From assembly GCF_000829455.1 (NCBI RefSeq), contig NZ_JXAK01000037.1:1-64000 (forward strand): a stretch of DNA of 64,000 nucleotides, written 5' to 3'. The translations under genes were made by a program, and so were the position numbers. Positions 9,317 through 18,601 of the stretch are shown here, in pieces. The notes below the pieces were generated by a model. The model searched no databases. It saw only the letters and a program-made list of their open reading frames with translations, and had not been told where the DNA came from. Each line of letters opens with the position of its first letter. The first letter of the stretch is position 1. This stretch comes from Gordoniibacillus kamchatkensis (GTDB lineage Bacteria > Bacillota > Bacilli > Paenibacillales > NBRC-103111).

Positions 9317-10057
9317 ATGATTCCGCAAACGATACTGTTCGATCTGGACGATACGCTGGTCCATTGCAATAAATATTTCAATCTGGTCATCGATCAGTTT
9401 GCCGACGTGATGCTGACCTGGTTCGCCGGGCGCGGCTTGACGGACAAAGCGATCAAGGAGAAGCAGCTTGAGCTGGACCTGGCGGGCGTCCATGTGCACG
9501 GCTTCGTTCCGGAGCGGTTCCCGCAGTCTTTCATCGAGACGTACCGCTTTTTCACCGGGCAGTTCGGGCGTCCGGCCAGCCGGGAGGAGGAACAGTTCCT
9601 GTACAAGCTCGGCAATTCGGCTTACGAGTTCCGGGCCGAACCGTTCCCCGATATGGACGATACGCTGCGCACGCTGCAAGGCGCCGGCCACCGGCTGTTC
9701 CTGTACACCGGCGGGGACGAGGCGATTCAACGCAAAAAGGTGCGGGAAACGGGGCTGCAGCGTTATTTTGACGACCGCATCTTCATTACGCATCACAAAA
9801 ACGCCGATTTCATGCGCTCGCTCGTGGAGAGGCACGGCTTCGACACGTCCAGCACGTGGATGATCGGCAACTCCGTCACTACCGACGTCGTCCCGGCGCT
9901 CGCAGCCGGGCTGAACTGCATCCACATACCGGCGCACAACGACTGGCATTTCAACGTCGGCGAAGTGAACGTGCGGCCGCAGGGCGCGTTTCTCACGCTC
10001 GGCTCGCTGCGCGAAGTACCGCCCGCCATCCGCGAGCACGCCCGGGCGCACTCATGA
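9317..10057 (+). CDS. HAD family hydrolase
   Basis: 246-aa haloacid-dehalogenase-superfamily phosphatase. Motif I is FDLDDTLVH with Asp9 (nucleophile) and Asp11; a cap of about 100 residues follows; motif II LYTGGDE; motif III lysine around HHKN; motif IV WMIGNSVTTDVVPALAAG. Start ATG 9317 follows GGGAGAG. Substrate unknown. The stop codon is interleaved with that of the convergent response regulator in the palindrome TCATGA (10052-10057). Confidence 0.88.
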   Translation: MIPQTILFDLDDTLVHCNKYFNLVIDQFADVMLTWFAGRGLTDKAIKEKQLELDLAGVHVHGFVPERFPQSFIETYRFFTGQFGRPASREEEQFLYKLGNSAYEFRAEPFPDMDDTLRTLQGAGHRLFLYTGGDEAIQRKKVRETGLQRYFDDRIFITHHKNADFMRSLVERHGFDTSSTWMIGNSVTTDVVPALAAGLNCIHIPAHNDWHFNVGEVNVRPQGAFLTLGSLREVPPAIREHARAHS

Positions 10058-11680
10058 TTTCGGGTTGGCATACTCGCCCGGAGGCGTGCCGTAGTACTGC
10101 TTGAACACGTGCGAAAAATGCTTGACGCTAATGTAGCCGACCTTCCTCGCGACATCGTACACCTTCTCCGGCGGATTCAGCTTGAGCAGCCTGGCGGCTT
10201 GCTCCATGCGCACGCGGGTCAAAAACTTGATGTAAGATTCGTTCATTTGCTTATGGAACAAATTGCTCAAATAAGCCGTCGATACGCCTACTTTCTCGGC
10301 GATGTGAGCAAGGCTCAGCGGCTCCGAGTAATGCGAGCATATATAGTCCTTCGCCTGTTCGACGATGCTTTTTTCGTTGCGGACTTCGTCGTCCGGCACC
10401 CGATTGGCGGCGCGGAACAGGTTCACGATCTCCACCAGCAAAGAAACTGCCTTCTCTTTGGAAAAATCTTCCGGATGCGACAATACGGCGTTCTTGAGTT
10501 TTGCCAAAGCAAGCTGCGCCGCTTCTCCTTGCTGGGAATCGCGCAGCTGCAGCTGTCTGATTTCGGCCAAGTGTTGAATGACGAGCACGCCGTACCGGAA
10601 TATGCTTTCGCCGTCGCGTTTCTCCATCAGATCAACGAGCCCGCCGACAGTCAAAGAGGGCGCTAGCTCGGTCCCGTCGAGCAGTACGGATTGAATCGAA
10701 GCGACGCTCTGCTCCAGCTCGCCGACGCGCCTTAGCAGCGGCTGCTGCTCGGCGTACACGTAGAGACGGTCGCCCCCGGCCAGCAGACGGCAGTACATCG
10801 CGCGCCGCGCTTGATAGTAAGACTGGTGCATTTTCAGGACGTCGTCTTCGGCGGAACCGAGCGCGCTCGTCACGGTCCAGTTCGTGTTTTGCCGCATAAA
10901 ATTTCCCGTTTTCTCGTGCAGCACCGAGCTCCTCTGCCTGATCTCTTCCTCGTTGTCTCCGGCGATCAGACAGCATACCTGCTGATGCTCATCCAGAAAT
11001 GCGGTACCCAGCCCTTCCTGCTGCACGATTTCGCCTGCCACTTGATGCAGAATGAACCGGAACAGCGCCACATCGCTTACGGGAACCGAGCTGTGCAACA
11101 AATGGTGCATATCCAGATCGAGCATCATCACAGCGCCTTCGGCTTCAATGAGGGAAAGGTTCAGACGGTACATGAGCGGGTATAGCGTCTTGATTTCCAA
11201 TTCGTTCTCGGCAACGGCCGCTTTCAGGAAATGTTTGATCACCTGCGACGTCGTATCGTTGGAAAGGCTGCGCAGCGTCCGCAAAGCCAAATCTTCGTGG
11301 CGGGCTTTGTCCAGATCCGCGGCGATCCGCCGCACCGTCTCGTCCAGATTCTCCTTGACGATTGGCTTGAGCAAATAGTCGTGCACCCCGTACTGGATCG
11401 CTTCCCGGGCAAACGAAAATTCGTCGTAGCCGGACAAAATCACGAGCTTCATGTGCGGATACCGCTCCGATACGAGCTTGCACAGGTCGAGGCCGTTCAT
11501 TACCGGCATCTTGATGTCCGTAATGACCACATCGACCGGGCGGCTCTGCAGAAGCTCCCACGCTTCGCTGCCGTCCATCGCTTCCGCTGCGACCTCCCAA
11601 TCCCCGCCGCACGACTGAAAATAGCGCTTGAGGTATTCCCGCGTAAGCGGTTCGTCATCCACGATCATTAACCGGTACAT
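10052..11680 (-). CDS. Response regulator, AraC family (YesN-type)
   Basis: 543-aa regulator. The N-terminal receiver has MYRLMIVDDEPLTREYL and the phospho-acceptor Asp55 in ITDIKMPVMNG; a long middle region follows; the C-terminus is an AraC-type double helix-turn-helix (HIAEKVGVSTAYLSNLFHKQ and VARKVGYISVKHFSHVFKQ). Start ATG 11680 is 9 nt after AAGGGG; ATG 11686 is possible but close. It is downstream of its sensor kinase (34-nt gap). The pair is divergent from the sugar-ABC/GH66 operon, which it very probably activates in response to an extracellular glucan-derived ligand; that target is inferred from position. Confidence 0.93.
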   Translation of the reverse strand: MYRLMIVDDEPLTREYLKRYFQSCGGDWEVAAEAMDGSEAWELLQSRPVDVVITDIKMPVMNGLDLCKLVSERYPHMKLVILSGYDEFSFAREAIQYGVHDYLLKPIVKENLDETVRRIAADLDKARHEDLALRTLRSLSNDTTSQVIKHFLKAAVAENELEIKTLYPLMYRLNLSLIEAEGAVMMLDLDMHHLLHSSVPVSDVALFRFILHQVAGEIVQQEGLGTAFLDEHQQVCCLIAGDNEEEIRQRSSVLHEKTGNFMRQNTNWTVTSALGSAEDDVLKMHQSYYQARRAMYCRLLAGGDRLYVYAEQQPLLRRVGELEQSVASIQSVLLDGTELAPSLTVGGLVDLMEKRDGESIFRYGVLVIQHLAEIRQLQLRDSQQGEAAQLALAKLKNAVLSHPEDFSKEKAVSLLVEIVNLFRAANRVPDDEVRNEKSIVEQAKDYICSHYSEPLSLAHIAEKVGVSTAYLSNLFHKQMNESYIKFLTRVRMEQAARLLKLNPPEKVYDVARKVGYISVKHFSHVFKQYYGTPPGEYANPKS

Positions 11681-11714
11681 GCCCATTATCCCCTTAATTC
11701 CGTTTAACGGTCCG

Positions 11715-13517
11715 CTATACGATGCTGGCAGGCAAGTGAATGGCGACTCTCGTTCCGGTATCGGGAGAGCTGTCGACCTCAAGCCCATATTCGGGGCCGT
11801 AATTCCACTTGATGCGCTGATTGACGTTGACCAGTCCGATCCCGGCCCCGCCTCCGGGGCTCTGCCGCCCCTGCTGCGCCCCCGGCTCCGACAGCTTCTG
11901 CCGCAGCCTGGACAGCGTCTCCTCGTCCATCCCCTTCCCGCTGTCTTCGACCACGATGGTCAGGCGCTCCTCCGAAGTGCCGCAAGTGATGCGGATATCC
12001 GTCTTCTCCCGTTTGTTCTCGCAGCCGTGAATGACCGCATTTTCGACGACGGGCTGTATCAGCAGCGCCGGAATCATCGCTGCGTTCAGATGGGCGGGAA
12101 TGTCGATCGCATAGGCCAGCCTGCCTTGAAAGCGCGAGCTCTGGATGCTCAAATAAGCGTCGAGCAGCTCCGCTTCGCGCTGCAGCGGAATGCTCTTGTC
12201 CCAGGAAAACATGTTCCGCAAGAGAGAGCTGAGCTTGTTGATGTGATCGACCGCCTTGTGCTGATCGCCCGTCTGCATAAGGAGAGAAATCATATTGAGC
12301 GTGTTAAAAATGAAATGCGGCCGGATCTGGTTATGCAGCGCGTTGATTTGCGCTTCCTTCTGCAGCAGCTTCGTCTCGTACACCTCTTTGACCAGCTGGG
12401 TGTTCTCCTCCAGCATGTCGCTGATTTGGGACACCAGAGCGTTGAAGGACGTGCCGAGATAGCCGATTTCGTCTTTGCGGCGCTCGTCGAAGCGGACGTC
12501 CAGGTGGCCTTTCTCCACCTTGTGCATCAGCTTGACAATGTTCAGCAGAGGCCTCAGAAACGTCCCGGTAAGCAAGGAAAGCATGCCGATGGCGACGAGC
12601 GAGCAGACGATGGCCGAATACAGCGCGAAGTTTCTCGTCTGGGCGGCGCTGCGATTGAGCTCCTTCACGGAATTGACGGCGACGATCGTCCAGTCGGCCG
12701 CAGGCAAATACACCGAGTTGATCAAATAATTGCCGCCCTCCATGCAGAACGGCGCGCCGGGAGAAGGCTGCCTGGCGATTTGCTCGAAAATGTCCGCCGG
12801 GCGCAAGGCGGCAACGCTGGAATAGATCAGGTTTTTGTTTTTGTCGATAATGAACAGGCCGCCGTCTTTGCCCATATTCACTTTGGCGCAAATGGCTTCG
12901 ACCCCTTTATAGTTGGCATCGACCTTGATGACGCCGAGCACCTTCTCCGTATTTCTCGTGCTCCGCAGCTGCCGGACGATGGAAAACACTTGCGGCACGT
13001 CGCTTCTGGCGACGAGGTCCTGCCGGTGGGTCGGAACGAAGAACGGATCTTGCGACTGCAGCGCCTTCCGGTACCAATCGAGGCTGCGAAAATCCGCCTT
13101 CGGATCGACGCTGCGCGGGTTGCGGCCGCTCGTGTAAATTTCGTCGGTCAAGATGAACACTTGAATAATGTCCTGCCGCGGATAAATCATCATTTCGTCC
13201 AGGAAGCCTTCGACCAGCCGCCTCTTGTCGAGCTGATCGATCTCCGAACCGGTCTCGCCGTCCTCCAGCGCCTGCATCAAGGAATTGTTCCGGTACGGCG
13301 CGAGCGACAGGCGGAACAAATCCTGCAAATACGTATCGATGTTCAAGCTGGCCTGCTCGATGATCTGCTGAACTTTCTCCGCCGATTGCCGCTCGAAATC
13401 CTGCGTATATCTCATATAGGAAAGCAGCGATACAAGCACGACGGAGGAAACGGTAAACAAGGCGGACAGGACAAGCAGCTTCGCCTTCATGTTCCAGCGC
13501 AAGTATTTTCGGTGCAT
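11715..13517 (-). CDS. Sensor histidine kinase (YesM-type)
   Basis: About 600-aa membrane sensor kinase. One membrane segment after MKAKLLVLSALF, a roughly 250-residue extracellular Cache-like domain, a second membrane segment near residue 290, a HAMP linker, and a His_kinase domain with phospho-acceptor His401 in QIRPHFIFN. The ATPase domain has VVENAVIHG and VVEDSGKGMDE. ATG 13517 is chosen because GGGAGGGGGG lies about 12 nt upstream; ATG 13490 would also be possible. Such kinases partner with AraC-type regulators beside carbohydrate ABC transporters, as here. Confidence 0.93.
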   Translation of the reverse strand: MHRKYLRWNMKAKLLVLSALFTVSSVVLVSLLSYMRYTQDFERQSAEKVQQIIEQASLNIDTYLQDLFRLSLAPYRNNSLMQALEDGETGSEIDQLDKRRLVEGFLDEMMIYPRQDIIQVFILTDEIYTSGRNPRSVDPKADFRSLDWYRKALQSQDPFFVPTHRQDLVARSDVPQVFSIVRQLRSTRNTEKVLGVIKVDANYKGVEAICAKVNMGKDGGLFIIDKNKNLIYSSVAALRPADIFEQIARQPSPGAPFCMEGGNYLINSVYLPAADWTIVAVNSVKELNRSAAQTRNFALYSAIVCSLVAIGMLSLLTGTFLRPLLNIVKLMHKVEKGHLDVRFDERRKDEIGYLGTSFNALVSQISDMLEENTQLVKEVYETKLLQKEAQINALHNQIRPHFIFNTLNMISLLMQTGDQHKAVDHINKLSSLLRNMFSWDKSIPLQREAELLDAYLSIQSSRFQGRLAYAIDIPAHLNAAMIPALLIQPVVENAVIHGCENKREKTDIRITCGTSEERLTIVVEDSGKGMDEETLSRLRQKLSEPGAQQGRQSPGGGAGIGLVNVNQRIKWNYGPEYGLEVDSSPDTGTRVAIHLPASIV

Positions 13518-13684
13518 ATCCGGCTGTCCCCCCTCCCATTCCAGTGTATATCGGAAACCGGGCACTGAAAATACGTTCTAAAAAATCGAACCCCGACATA
13601 AAAAATGCGGTGTTTCGTAAAGCGGCGGCCTCCCCTTAAGATAAAGATGGAAACCCAACCACTTCACGAAAAGGGGATATACGG

Positions 13685-15046
13685 ATGGTCAAAAAATTGG
13701 TATCAGTCGCATTGTGCTCCCTTGCGCTTACGTCGGCCGCACTCGCGGGCTGCGCGAAGCAGGACGGCCCGGCAAACGGACAAGCGAGCGGACAAGCAGC
13801 TCCGGCTCCGGCGCAAAAGGACGACGGCAAGCCCGCGGCATCCGGGGACAAGGTGCATATCAAGTTTTTTACGGGCAAAGTGGAAACCGTCGACTTTATG
13901 AACGATTTGATCAAAAAGTTCAATGCGGAAAATCCGAACATCGAAGTCGAGCAGGAATATCAAAAAGACGCCAGCAACGTGATGAAGGTCAAGTTCGCCT
14001 CGGGCGACGTGCCGGACATTACGACCGTCGTCTCGCAAGATTATATCGACCAGGGCAAATATGCCGATTTGTCGAACGAACCGTTCTGGTCGCGCATCCT
14101 GCCCTCCATTAAAGACCTGTGCACCGACGTCAAAAGCGGCAAGCAATATAAAGTGGCGACGAACGTGACGATGGCCGGCATTTTCTACAACAAGAAAATG
14201 TTTAACGAGCTGGGGCTGAAAGAAGCGTCGACATGGAGCGACTTTACCGCCAATTTGCAGACGATCAAGGAGAAGAAGCCGGACGTCACGCCGATGTTCA
14301 TCGCCGGCAAAGAATCGTGGACGCTCGGCCATCTGATCGAATTTTGGGCGCATGGCGTCATCAAGCAGAAGCTGGGAGTGAATCCGTCCCGCCTCGCCTT
14401 CATCAATAACGATGCCGACAAGCTCGCTTTCGACGCGCCCGGCGGGAGCATCGATACGTTCGCGTCCAGAATGCTGCAGCTGAAAAAAGACGGCCTGATC
14501 AATAAAGATGCGCTCACGGCAACCTACGACAATCAGAAGCAGGACTTCGCGGCAGGCAAAGCCGCCGTTATCAGCCAAGGCATGTGGGTGCTGGGCGATT
14601 TGCTCAAGCTGAACCCGAGCCTGAAGGACGACATCGGATTCAGCCCGTATCCGGCCATTATGGACGGCACGAAGCCGGTTGTGCTGTCGGCGGAAGACTC
14701 CGTATACGCGATTACGTCCGAGTCGAAGCATCAGGCCGAAGCGAAAAAGTTTCTCGACTACTTGTTCAAGCCTGAAAACTTGAAAGCGTACAGCGAATTT
14801 TTGAAATCGCCGTCGGCGTTCAAGGACGTGAGCGCGGACTGGGGCCCGATTAAGGACGGAGCCGCGAACGCGCTGAACACCGCCGCGAACATACCGTTTA
14901 CCGACACGCCGGCCGGCTTCTCCGGCGACGATGCCGGCAGAATGGTGCAGGATTTGCTTGCCGGCAAGTACAAAACGAGCCTCGATTTCGCCAAGGCGTA
15001 CAAGACGGCCTGGGATAAAGCGTGGAGCGCAACCAACAAGAAGTAA
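13685..15046 (+). CDS. Sugar ABC transporter substrate-binding lipoprotein
   Basis: 453-aa family-1 extracellular solute-binding protein. The signal peptide ends in lipobox LAGC with Cys23, followed by a Gln/Ala/Gly-rich linker and the typical FFTGKVETVDFMNDLIKKFN start of the mature fold. ATG 13685 is preceded by AAAAGGGG. First gene of the plus-strand operon with two permeases and two GH66 enzymes; the likely ligand is therefore isomaltooligosaccharide or cycloisomaltooligosaccharide (inference from neighbours, not from binding-site residues). Confidence 0.93.
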   Translation: MVKKLVSVALCSLALTSAALAGCAKQDGPANGQASGQAAPAPAQKDDGKPAASGDKVHIKFFTGKVETVDFMNDLIKKFNAENPNIEVEQEYQKDASNVMKVKFASGDVPDITTVVSQDYIDQGKYADLSNEPFWSRILPSIKDLCTDVKSGKQYKVATNVTMAGIFYNKKMFNELGLKEASTWSDFTANLQTIKEKKPDVTPMFIAGKESWTLGHLIEFWAHGVIKQKLGVNPSRLAFINNDADKLAFDAPGGSIDTFASRMLQLKKDGLINKDALTATYDNQKQDFAAGKAAVISQGMWVLGDLLKLNPSLKDDIGFSPYPAIMDGTKPVVLSAEDSVYAITSESKHQAEAKKFLDYLFKPENLKAYSEFLKSPSAFKDVSADWGPIKDGAANALNTAANIPFTDTPAGFSGDDAGRMVQDLLAGKYKTSLDFAKAYKTAWDKAWSATNKK

Positions 15047-15074
15047 TCGCGATGCATGACTAGAGGGGAATGTT

Positions 15075-15956
15075 ATGACGCTTCTAAGATCGATCAACAA
15101 TCGTTTGCACAACTATATGGCGGTGCCGGCGATCGTACTGTTTGCGGTATTTTTCCTGTATCCGCTCGCCCGCGGGATCGGGGTCAGCCTGACCGATTCC
15201 AACGGGATGACGGCGCCGCATTTTGTCGGGCTGCAAAATTTTTTCGATTTTTTCCAGGACGACCGGGCCAAGCAAGACGTGCGCAATACGGTGCTGTTCG
15301 CTCTCGGCAGCGCGCCTTTGCTCAATCTGTTCGGTTTCTTGTACGCGCTGTTGATGGACCGGCCGTTCAGAGGAAAAGCGGCTGTGCGCACGCTTGTATA
15401 CATGCCGGCGGTCATCAGCCCTTTGATTATGGGGTACATTTGGTACTTTATTTTGCAGCCCGAGCGCGGCTTCCTGTTTCGCATGCTGAAGCCGCTGCAC
15501 GGCGGGCTCGGGGATATGGATTGGCTCGGCGGCAGCAATTCCGCGCTGATCGTGCTCATTGCCGTGAACGTATGGCAGTATGTCGGCATGACGATGATCG
15601 TATATTTGGCGGGTCTCCAGTCGATCCCGTCTGAACTGTACGAAGCGAGCAGGATCGACGGCGCGGGCTACATGAAGACGCTGCGCTACGTGACGATTCC
15701 GATGCTGTATCCGTCCGTCAAAATCAATGTCGTCACGAACATCATCGGCTCCTTGTCCGTCTTCGACATCATCGTCGCATTGACGGACGGAGGCCCCGGC
15801 TACAGCACGGAGTCGCTGAGCCTGTACATCATGAGGCAGTTGTACGGCAGCCAGACGGGCTATTCGACGGCGGTTGCGGTCATTCTGTTTGTCATCATCA
15901 TCATTCCGGTCGCCGTTTATTTGCGGTTTATGAAAACCCGGGAATTTGAGATGTAA
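15075..15956 (+). CDS. Carbohydrate ABC transporter permease (MalF-like)
   Basis: 293-aa integral membrane permease. Six hydrophobic segments and the cytoplasmic EAA loop LYEASRIDGAGYMKTLRYVTIPML, which contacts the ATPase. Starts 28 nt after the binding-protein stop. No ATPase gene is in the operon, so this importer probably shares an MsmX/UgpC-type ATPase, as is usual for such Bacilli systems. Confidence 0.93.
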   Translation: MTLLRSINNRLHNYMAVPAIVLFAVFFLYPLARGIGVSLTDSNGMTAPHFVGLQNFFDFFQDDRAKQDVRNTVLFALGSAPLLNLFGFLYALLMDRPFRGKAAVRTLVYMPAVISPLIMGYIWYFILQPERGFLFRMLKPLHGGLGDMDWLGGSNSALIVLIAVNVWQYVGMTMIVYLAGLQSIPSELYEASRIDGAGYMKTLRYVTIPMLYPSVKINVVTNIIGSLSVFDIIVALTDGGPGYSTESLSLYIMRQLYGSQTGYSTAVAVILFVIIIIPVAVYLRFMKTREFEM

Positions 15957-15970
15957 GGAGGAGCGGCGCG

Positions 15971-16792
15971 ATGGCTCGGCTTGCAGCATGGTTGAAATAC
16001 GCGGTGGCGGCGCTGATCTCCCTGATCTCGGTGTTTCCGTTTTACGTATTGCTATATTTGGCTTTAAGCTCGCCTTCCCGGGCGATCGCGAACGGCATCG
16101 CATGGCTGCCCGATTTTCGATTCCGCAATTTTGCGGACGCGTGGAACGTATCGCATATCGGCATGGCGATGGCCAATTCCGCGATCATTACCGGCTGTTC
16201 CTTGCTGCTGATCGTGGCTTTGGCCTCCTCGGCGGGATACTCGATTGCCCGCTTCGCCGGCAAGTTCAACGCCGCCGTGTTGAACACGCTGCTCGTGTCC
16301 ATGATGATTCCGGCGATTATCATTACGGTCCCATTGTACAGCCTGATGAAATCGATCCACGGCATCAACACGCATTGGGCGATGATCTTGCTGATGGCGG
16401 CTAACGCGATGCCGCTCTCGGTGTTCCTATACACGAGCTTTATCAAATTGCTGCCGCGGGAAGTCGAGGAATCCGCCGTCATGGACGGATGTACGTACTT
16501 TTCCGCCTTTTGGCGCGTCACGTTTCACTTTTTGCGGCCGGTGACGGCGGCTGTAGTCATTTTGTCGGGGCTATCGATCTGGAACAACTACGCGCAGGCG
16601 GTTTTCTTTTTGCAAAAAAGCGAAATGCACACGTTTCCGCTTGCGGTGGCGATGTTTTTTCAAAAATACGGCGCACAATGGAACTTGATGGCGGCCGCAG
16701 CCGCTATCGGGCTGGCGCCGGCGGTGCTGGCGTTTCTTGCGTTTCAGCAATATTTCATTAAAGGCATAACGGCCGGAGCGGTGAAGGGGTGA
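15971..16792 (+). CDS. Carbohydrate ABC transporter permease (MalG-like)
   Basis: 273-aa second permease of the importer. Six hydrophobic segments; EAA loop PREVEESAVMDGCTYFSAFWRVTFHFLRP. SD AAGGAGGAG lies just before ATG 15971. Its stop overlaps the GTG at 16789 that is one possible start of the GH66 gene, so translation is probably coupled. Confidence 0.93.
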   Translation: MARLAAWLKYAVAALISLISVFPFYVLLYLALSSPSRAIANGIAWLPDFRFRNFADAWNVSHIGMAMANSAIITGCSLLLIVALASSAGYSIARFAGKFNAAVLNTLLVSMMIPAIIITVPLYSLMKSIHGINTHWAMILLMAANAMPLSVFLYTSFIKLLPREVEESAVMDGCTYFSAFWRVTFHFLRPVTAAVVILSGLSIWNNYAQAVFFLQKSEMHTFPLAVAMFFQKYGAQWNLMAAAAAIGLAPAVLAFLAFQQYFIKGITAGAVKG

Positions 16793-16797
16793 CGAGC

Positions 16798-18510
16798 ATG
16801 GCTCAAGAATGGTTTGCCGATCTGTATCCGGCCAAGGCGCAGTTTGCCAGCGGCGAGCGGATCGGCCTGTGCGCGGAACTGCGCCATGTGGGGACCGGGG
16901 CGCGCAAGCTGCGAATGGAGGCGCGCGTCATGCTGCTGGACCGGCATGTGGGAACCTTGTTTCGCGAAGTGGAGCTGCCAGCCGAAGGAACGGCGGTTGT
17001 GGAGTGGGAGTTTGCGGCCATAGAGGCCGATTGCGACGGATATGGGGTGGATGTGACGCTTTATGACGGCGAGGAGGCGCTCGAGACGTATTCGACCGCC
17101 TTCGACGTCGTGTCTGACTGGCGCAAAGCGACCCGGTACGGTTTTTTGAGCGATTTCGATACGGACGAGTCGGGGGTCGCCGCGGACGTCGACTATTTGC
17201 GCAAGCTGCACATCAACCTCGTCCAGTTTTACGACTGGATGTACCGCCACGACGATTTGGTGCCGCCGCAAAGCGAATTTCGCGATTTGATGGGCCGGGA
17301 GCTGAGCCTGGACGTCGTGAAGGAGAAAATCGCGCTGTGCCGCCGCTTCGGCATGAAATCGATCGCCTACGGCGCCGTGTACGGGGCAAGCCGGGATTTT
17401 TACGAGCAGCATCCGGATTGGGCGCTTTACGACAGCGATGGCAATGTTCACCATCTGATCGATTTGTTCTTCATCATGAATATCGCACCGGATTCGCCGT
17501 GGCACGATCATATTTTGCAGCAGTACGAAAGGGCGCTGACGCTCGTCGGCTTTGACGGCATTCATATGGATACGTACGGGGCGCCGAAGACGGCGTTTTC
17601 CCGGCTGCACGGGGACGAACGGCTGGAGGTGCTGAAGGAGCAGTTCCCCGTCCTCATCGACCATGCGCGGGAGCGGCTGGAGCGCGTTAGCGGCGATGTC
17701 GGGCTCATTTTCAACAACGTCGGCAATTGGCCTGTGGGCACGGTAGGCGATGCCAAGCAGGACGCGATGTATATCGAGGTGTGGCCTCCCTACGAGCGCT
17801 ATCATCACCTGCGGGATATCATCGCGCGGGCCAAGCTGCTTGGGAACGGCAAGCCGGTCATTCTGGCGGCGTATTTGAAGTCGTACCGGGACTTGCCGAA
17901 AGACGAATGGGCGAGGGCGAACGCTGCGGCGCTGCTGCTGACGGCCGCCATTGCCGCGAACGGAGCTTATCATCTGCTGCACGGCGAGTTTCAGGGCATA
18001 TTGACGCAGGGCTATTACGTCGACTATTCGCGGCTAGACGATGCGGAGTTCGTGCGTACGATAAGAAATTATTACGATTTCCTCGTCAGGTACGCGAACG
18101 TGCTGTACGATGCGGCGCTGGAGGACGTCTCGATGACGCACACCGGCTGGGACAATGTAGAATACACGTTCGAAGGCTTTCCCTGCAGCTCATACGGCGA
18201 AGCGGGGAAAATGTGGACGGTGATCAGGGAAAGCCGGCGCTACAAGACGATTTCTTTCATCAATCTATCGAACAACGACGACTTCTGGAACGAGGGAAAG
18301 CGGACGCCGCACCCGCAGCAGGGCATCCAGGCGGTCATCACGCTGGACGGTACGGTGCGCTCGGTGTTCGCCGCCTCCCCCGACAAGGAGATGGGGCGCC
18401 CCAGAGCAGTGCCGTACCGGATCGCCGCCGGTCCGAAAGGCAAGACGCTGACGGTCGAGCTTCCGCCTGTATATGTATGGGAGCTGCTCGTCGTGGAAAT
18501 GGAAGCTTGA
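16798..18510 (+). CDS. Glycoside hydrolase family 66, cytoplasmic (dextranase/CITase-like)
   Basis: About 570-aa GH66 enzyme without a signal peptide. An N-terminal beta domain (to about residue 110) precedes the barrel (YGFLSDFDTDESG, VQFYDWMYRHDDL). Catalytic candidates are Asp258 in FDGIHMDTYG (nucleophile) and Glu327 in YIEVWPPYE (acid/base), spaced as in characterised GH66 enzymes. It lacks the CBM35 insertion present in the secreted paralog. GH66 contains endo-dextranases and cycloisomaltooligosaccharide glucanotransferases. Sitting directly after the importer permeases and lacking an export signal, it probably opens or degrades imported cyclic or linear alpha-1,6-glucans; this role is inference. 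ATG 16798 chosen (AAGGGGTGA upstream); GTG 16789 is in frame. Confidence 0.9.
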   Translation: MAQEWFADLYPAKAQFASGERIGLCAELRHVGTGARKLRMEARVMLLDRHVGTLFREVELPAEGTAVVEWEFAAIEADCDGYGVDVTLYDGEEALETYSTAFDVVSDWRKATRYGFLSDFDTDESGVAADVDYLRKLHINLVQFYDWMYRHDDLVPPQSEFRDLMGRELSLDVVKEKIALCRRFGMKSIAYGAVYGASRDFYEQHPDWALYDSDGNVHHLIDLFFIMNIAPDSPWHDHILQQYERALTLVGFDGIHMDTYGAPKTAFSRLHGDERLEVLKEQFPVLIDHARERLERVSGDVGLIFNNVGNWPVGTVGDAKQDAMYIEVWPPYERYHHLRDIIARAKLLGNGKPVILAAYLKSYRDLPKDEWARANAAALLLTAAIAANGAYHLLHGEFQGILTQGYYVDYSRLDDAEFVRTIRNYYDFLVRYANVLYDAALEDVSMTHTGWDNVEYTFEGFPCSSYGEAGKMWTVIRESRRYKTISFINLSNNDDFWNEGKRTPHPQQGIQAVITLDGTVRSVFAASPDKEMGRPRAVPYRIAAGPKGKTLTVELPPVYVWELLVVEMEA

Positions 18511-18534
18511 ACCTGCGAGCGCCGAAAGGAGGTG

Positions 18535-18579
18535 ATGCGTCTTCTCTACCCGGGCCATCTAGCAACGGTCGGAGCATGA
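18535..18579 (+). CDS. Possible 14-codon leader ORF upstream of the secreted GH66 gene
   Basis: A perfect anti-SD match AAAGGAGGTGAT (18525-18536) overlaps an ATG at 18535 that opens a 14-codon ORF ending at TGA 18579, 22 nt before the next gene. The spacing (GGAGG only 3 nt from the ATG) is too short for efficient initiation. It may be a translated leader, a ribosome standby site, or chance. Confidence 0.25.
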   Translation: MRLLYPGHLATVGA

Positions 18580-18601
18580 AATCGTTGAAGAGGAGGAAGA
18601 A

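Noticed and set aside
11628-13568. 646-codon plus-strand open frame opposite the sensor kinase
   Set aside because: Antisense shadow; the minus strand encodes a full histidine kinase with recognisable H and N/G boxes.
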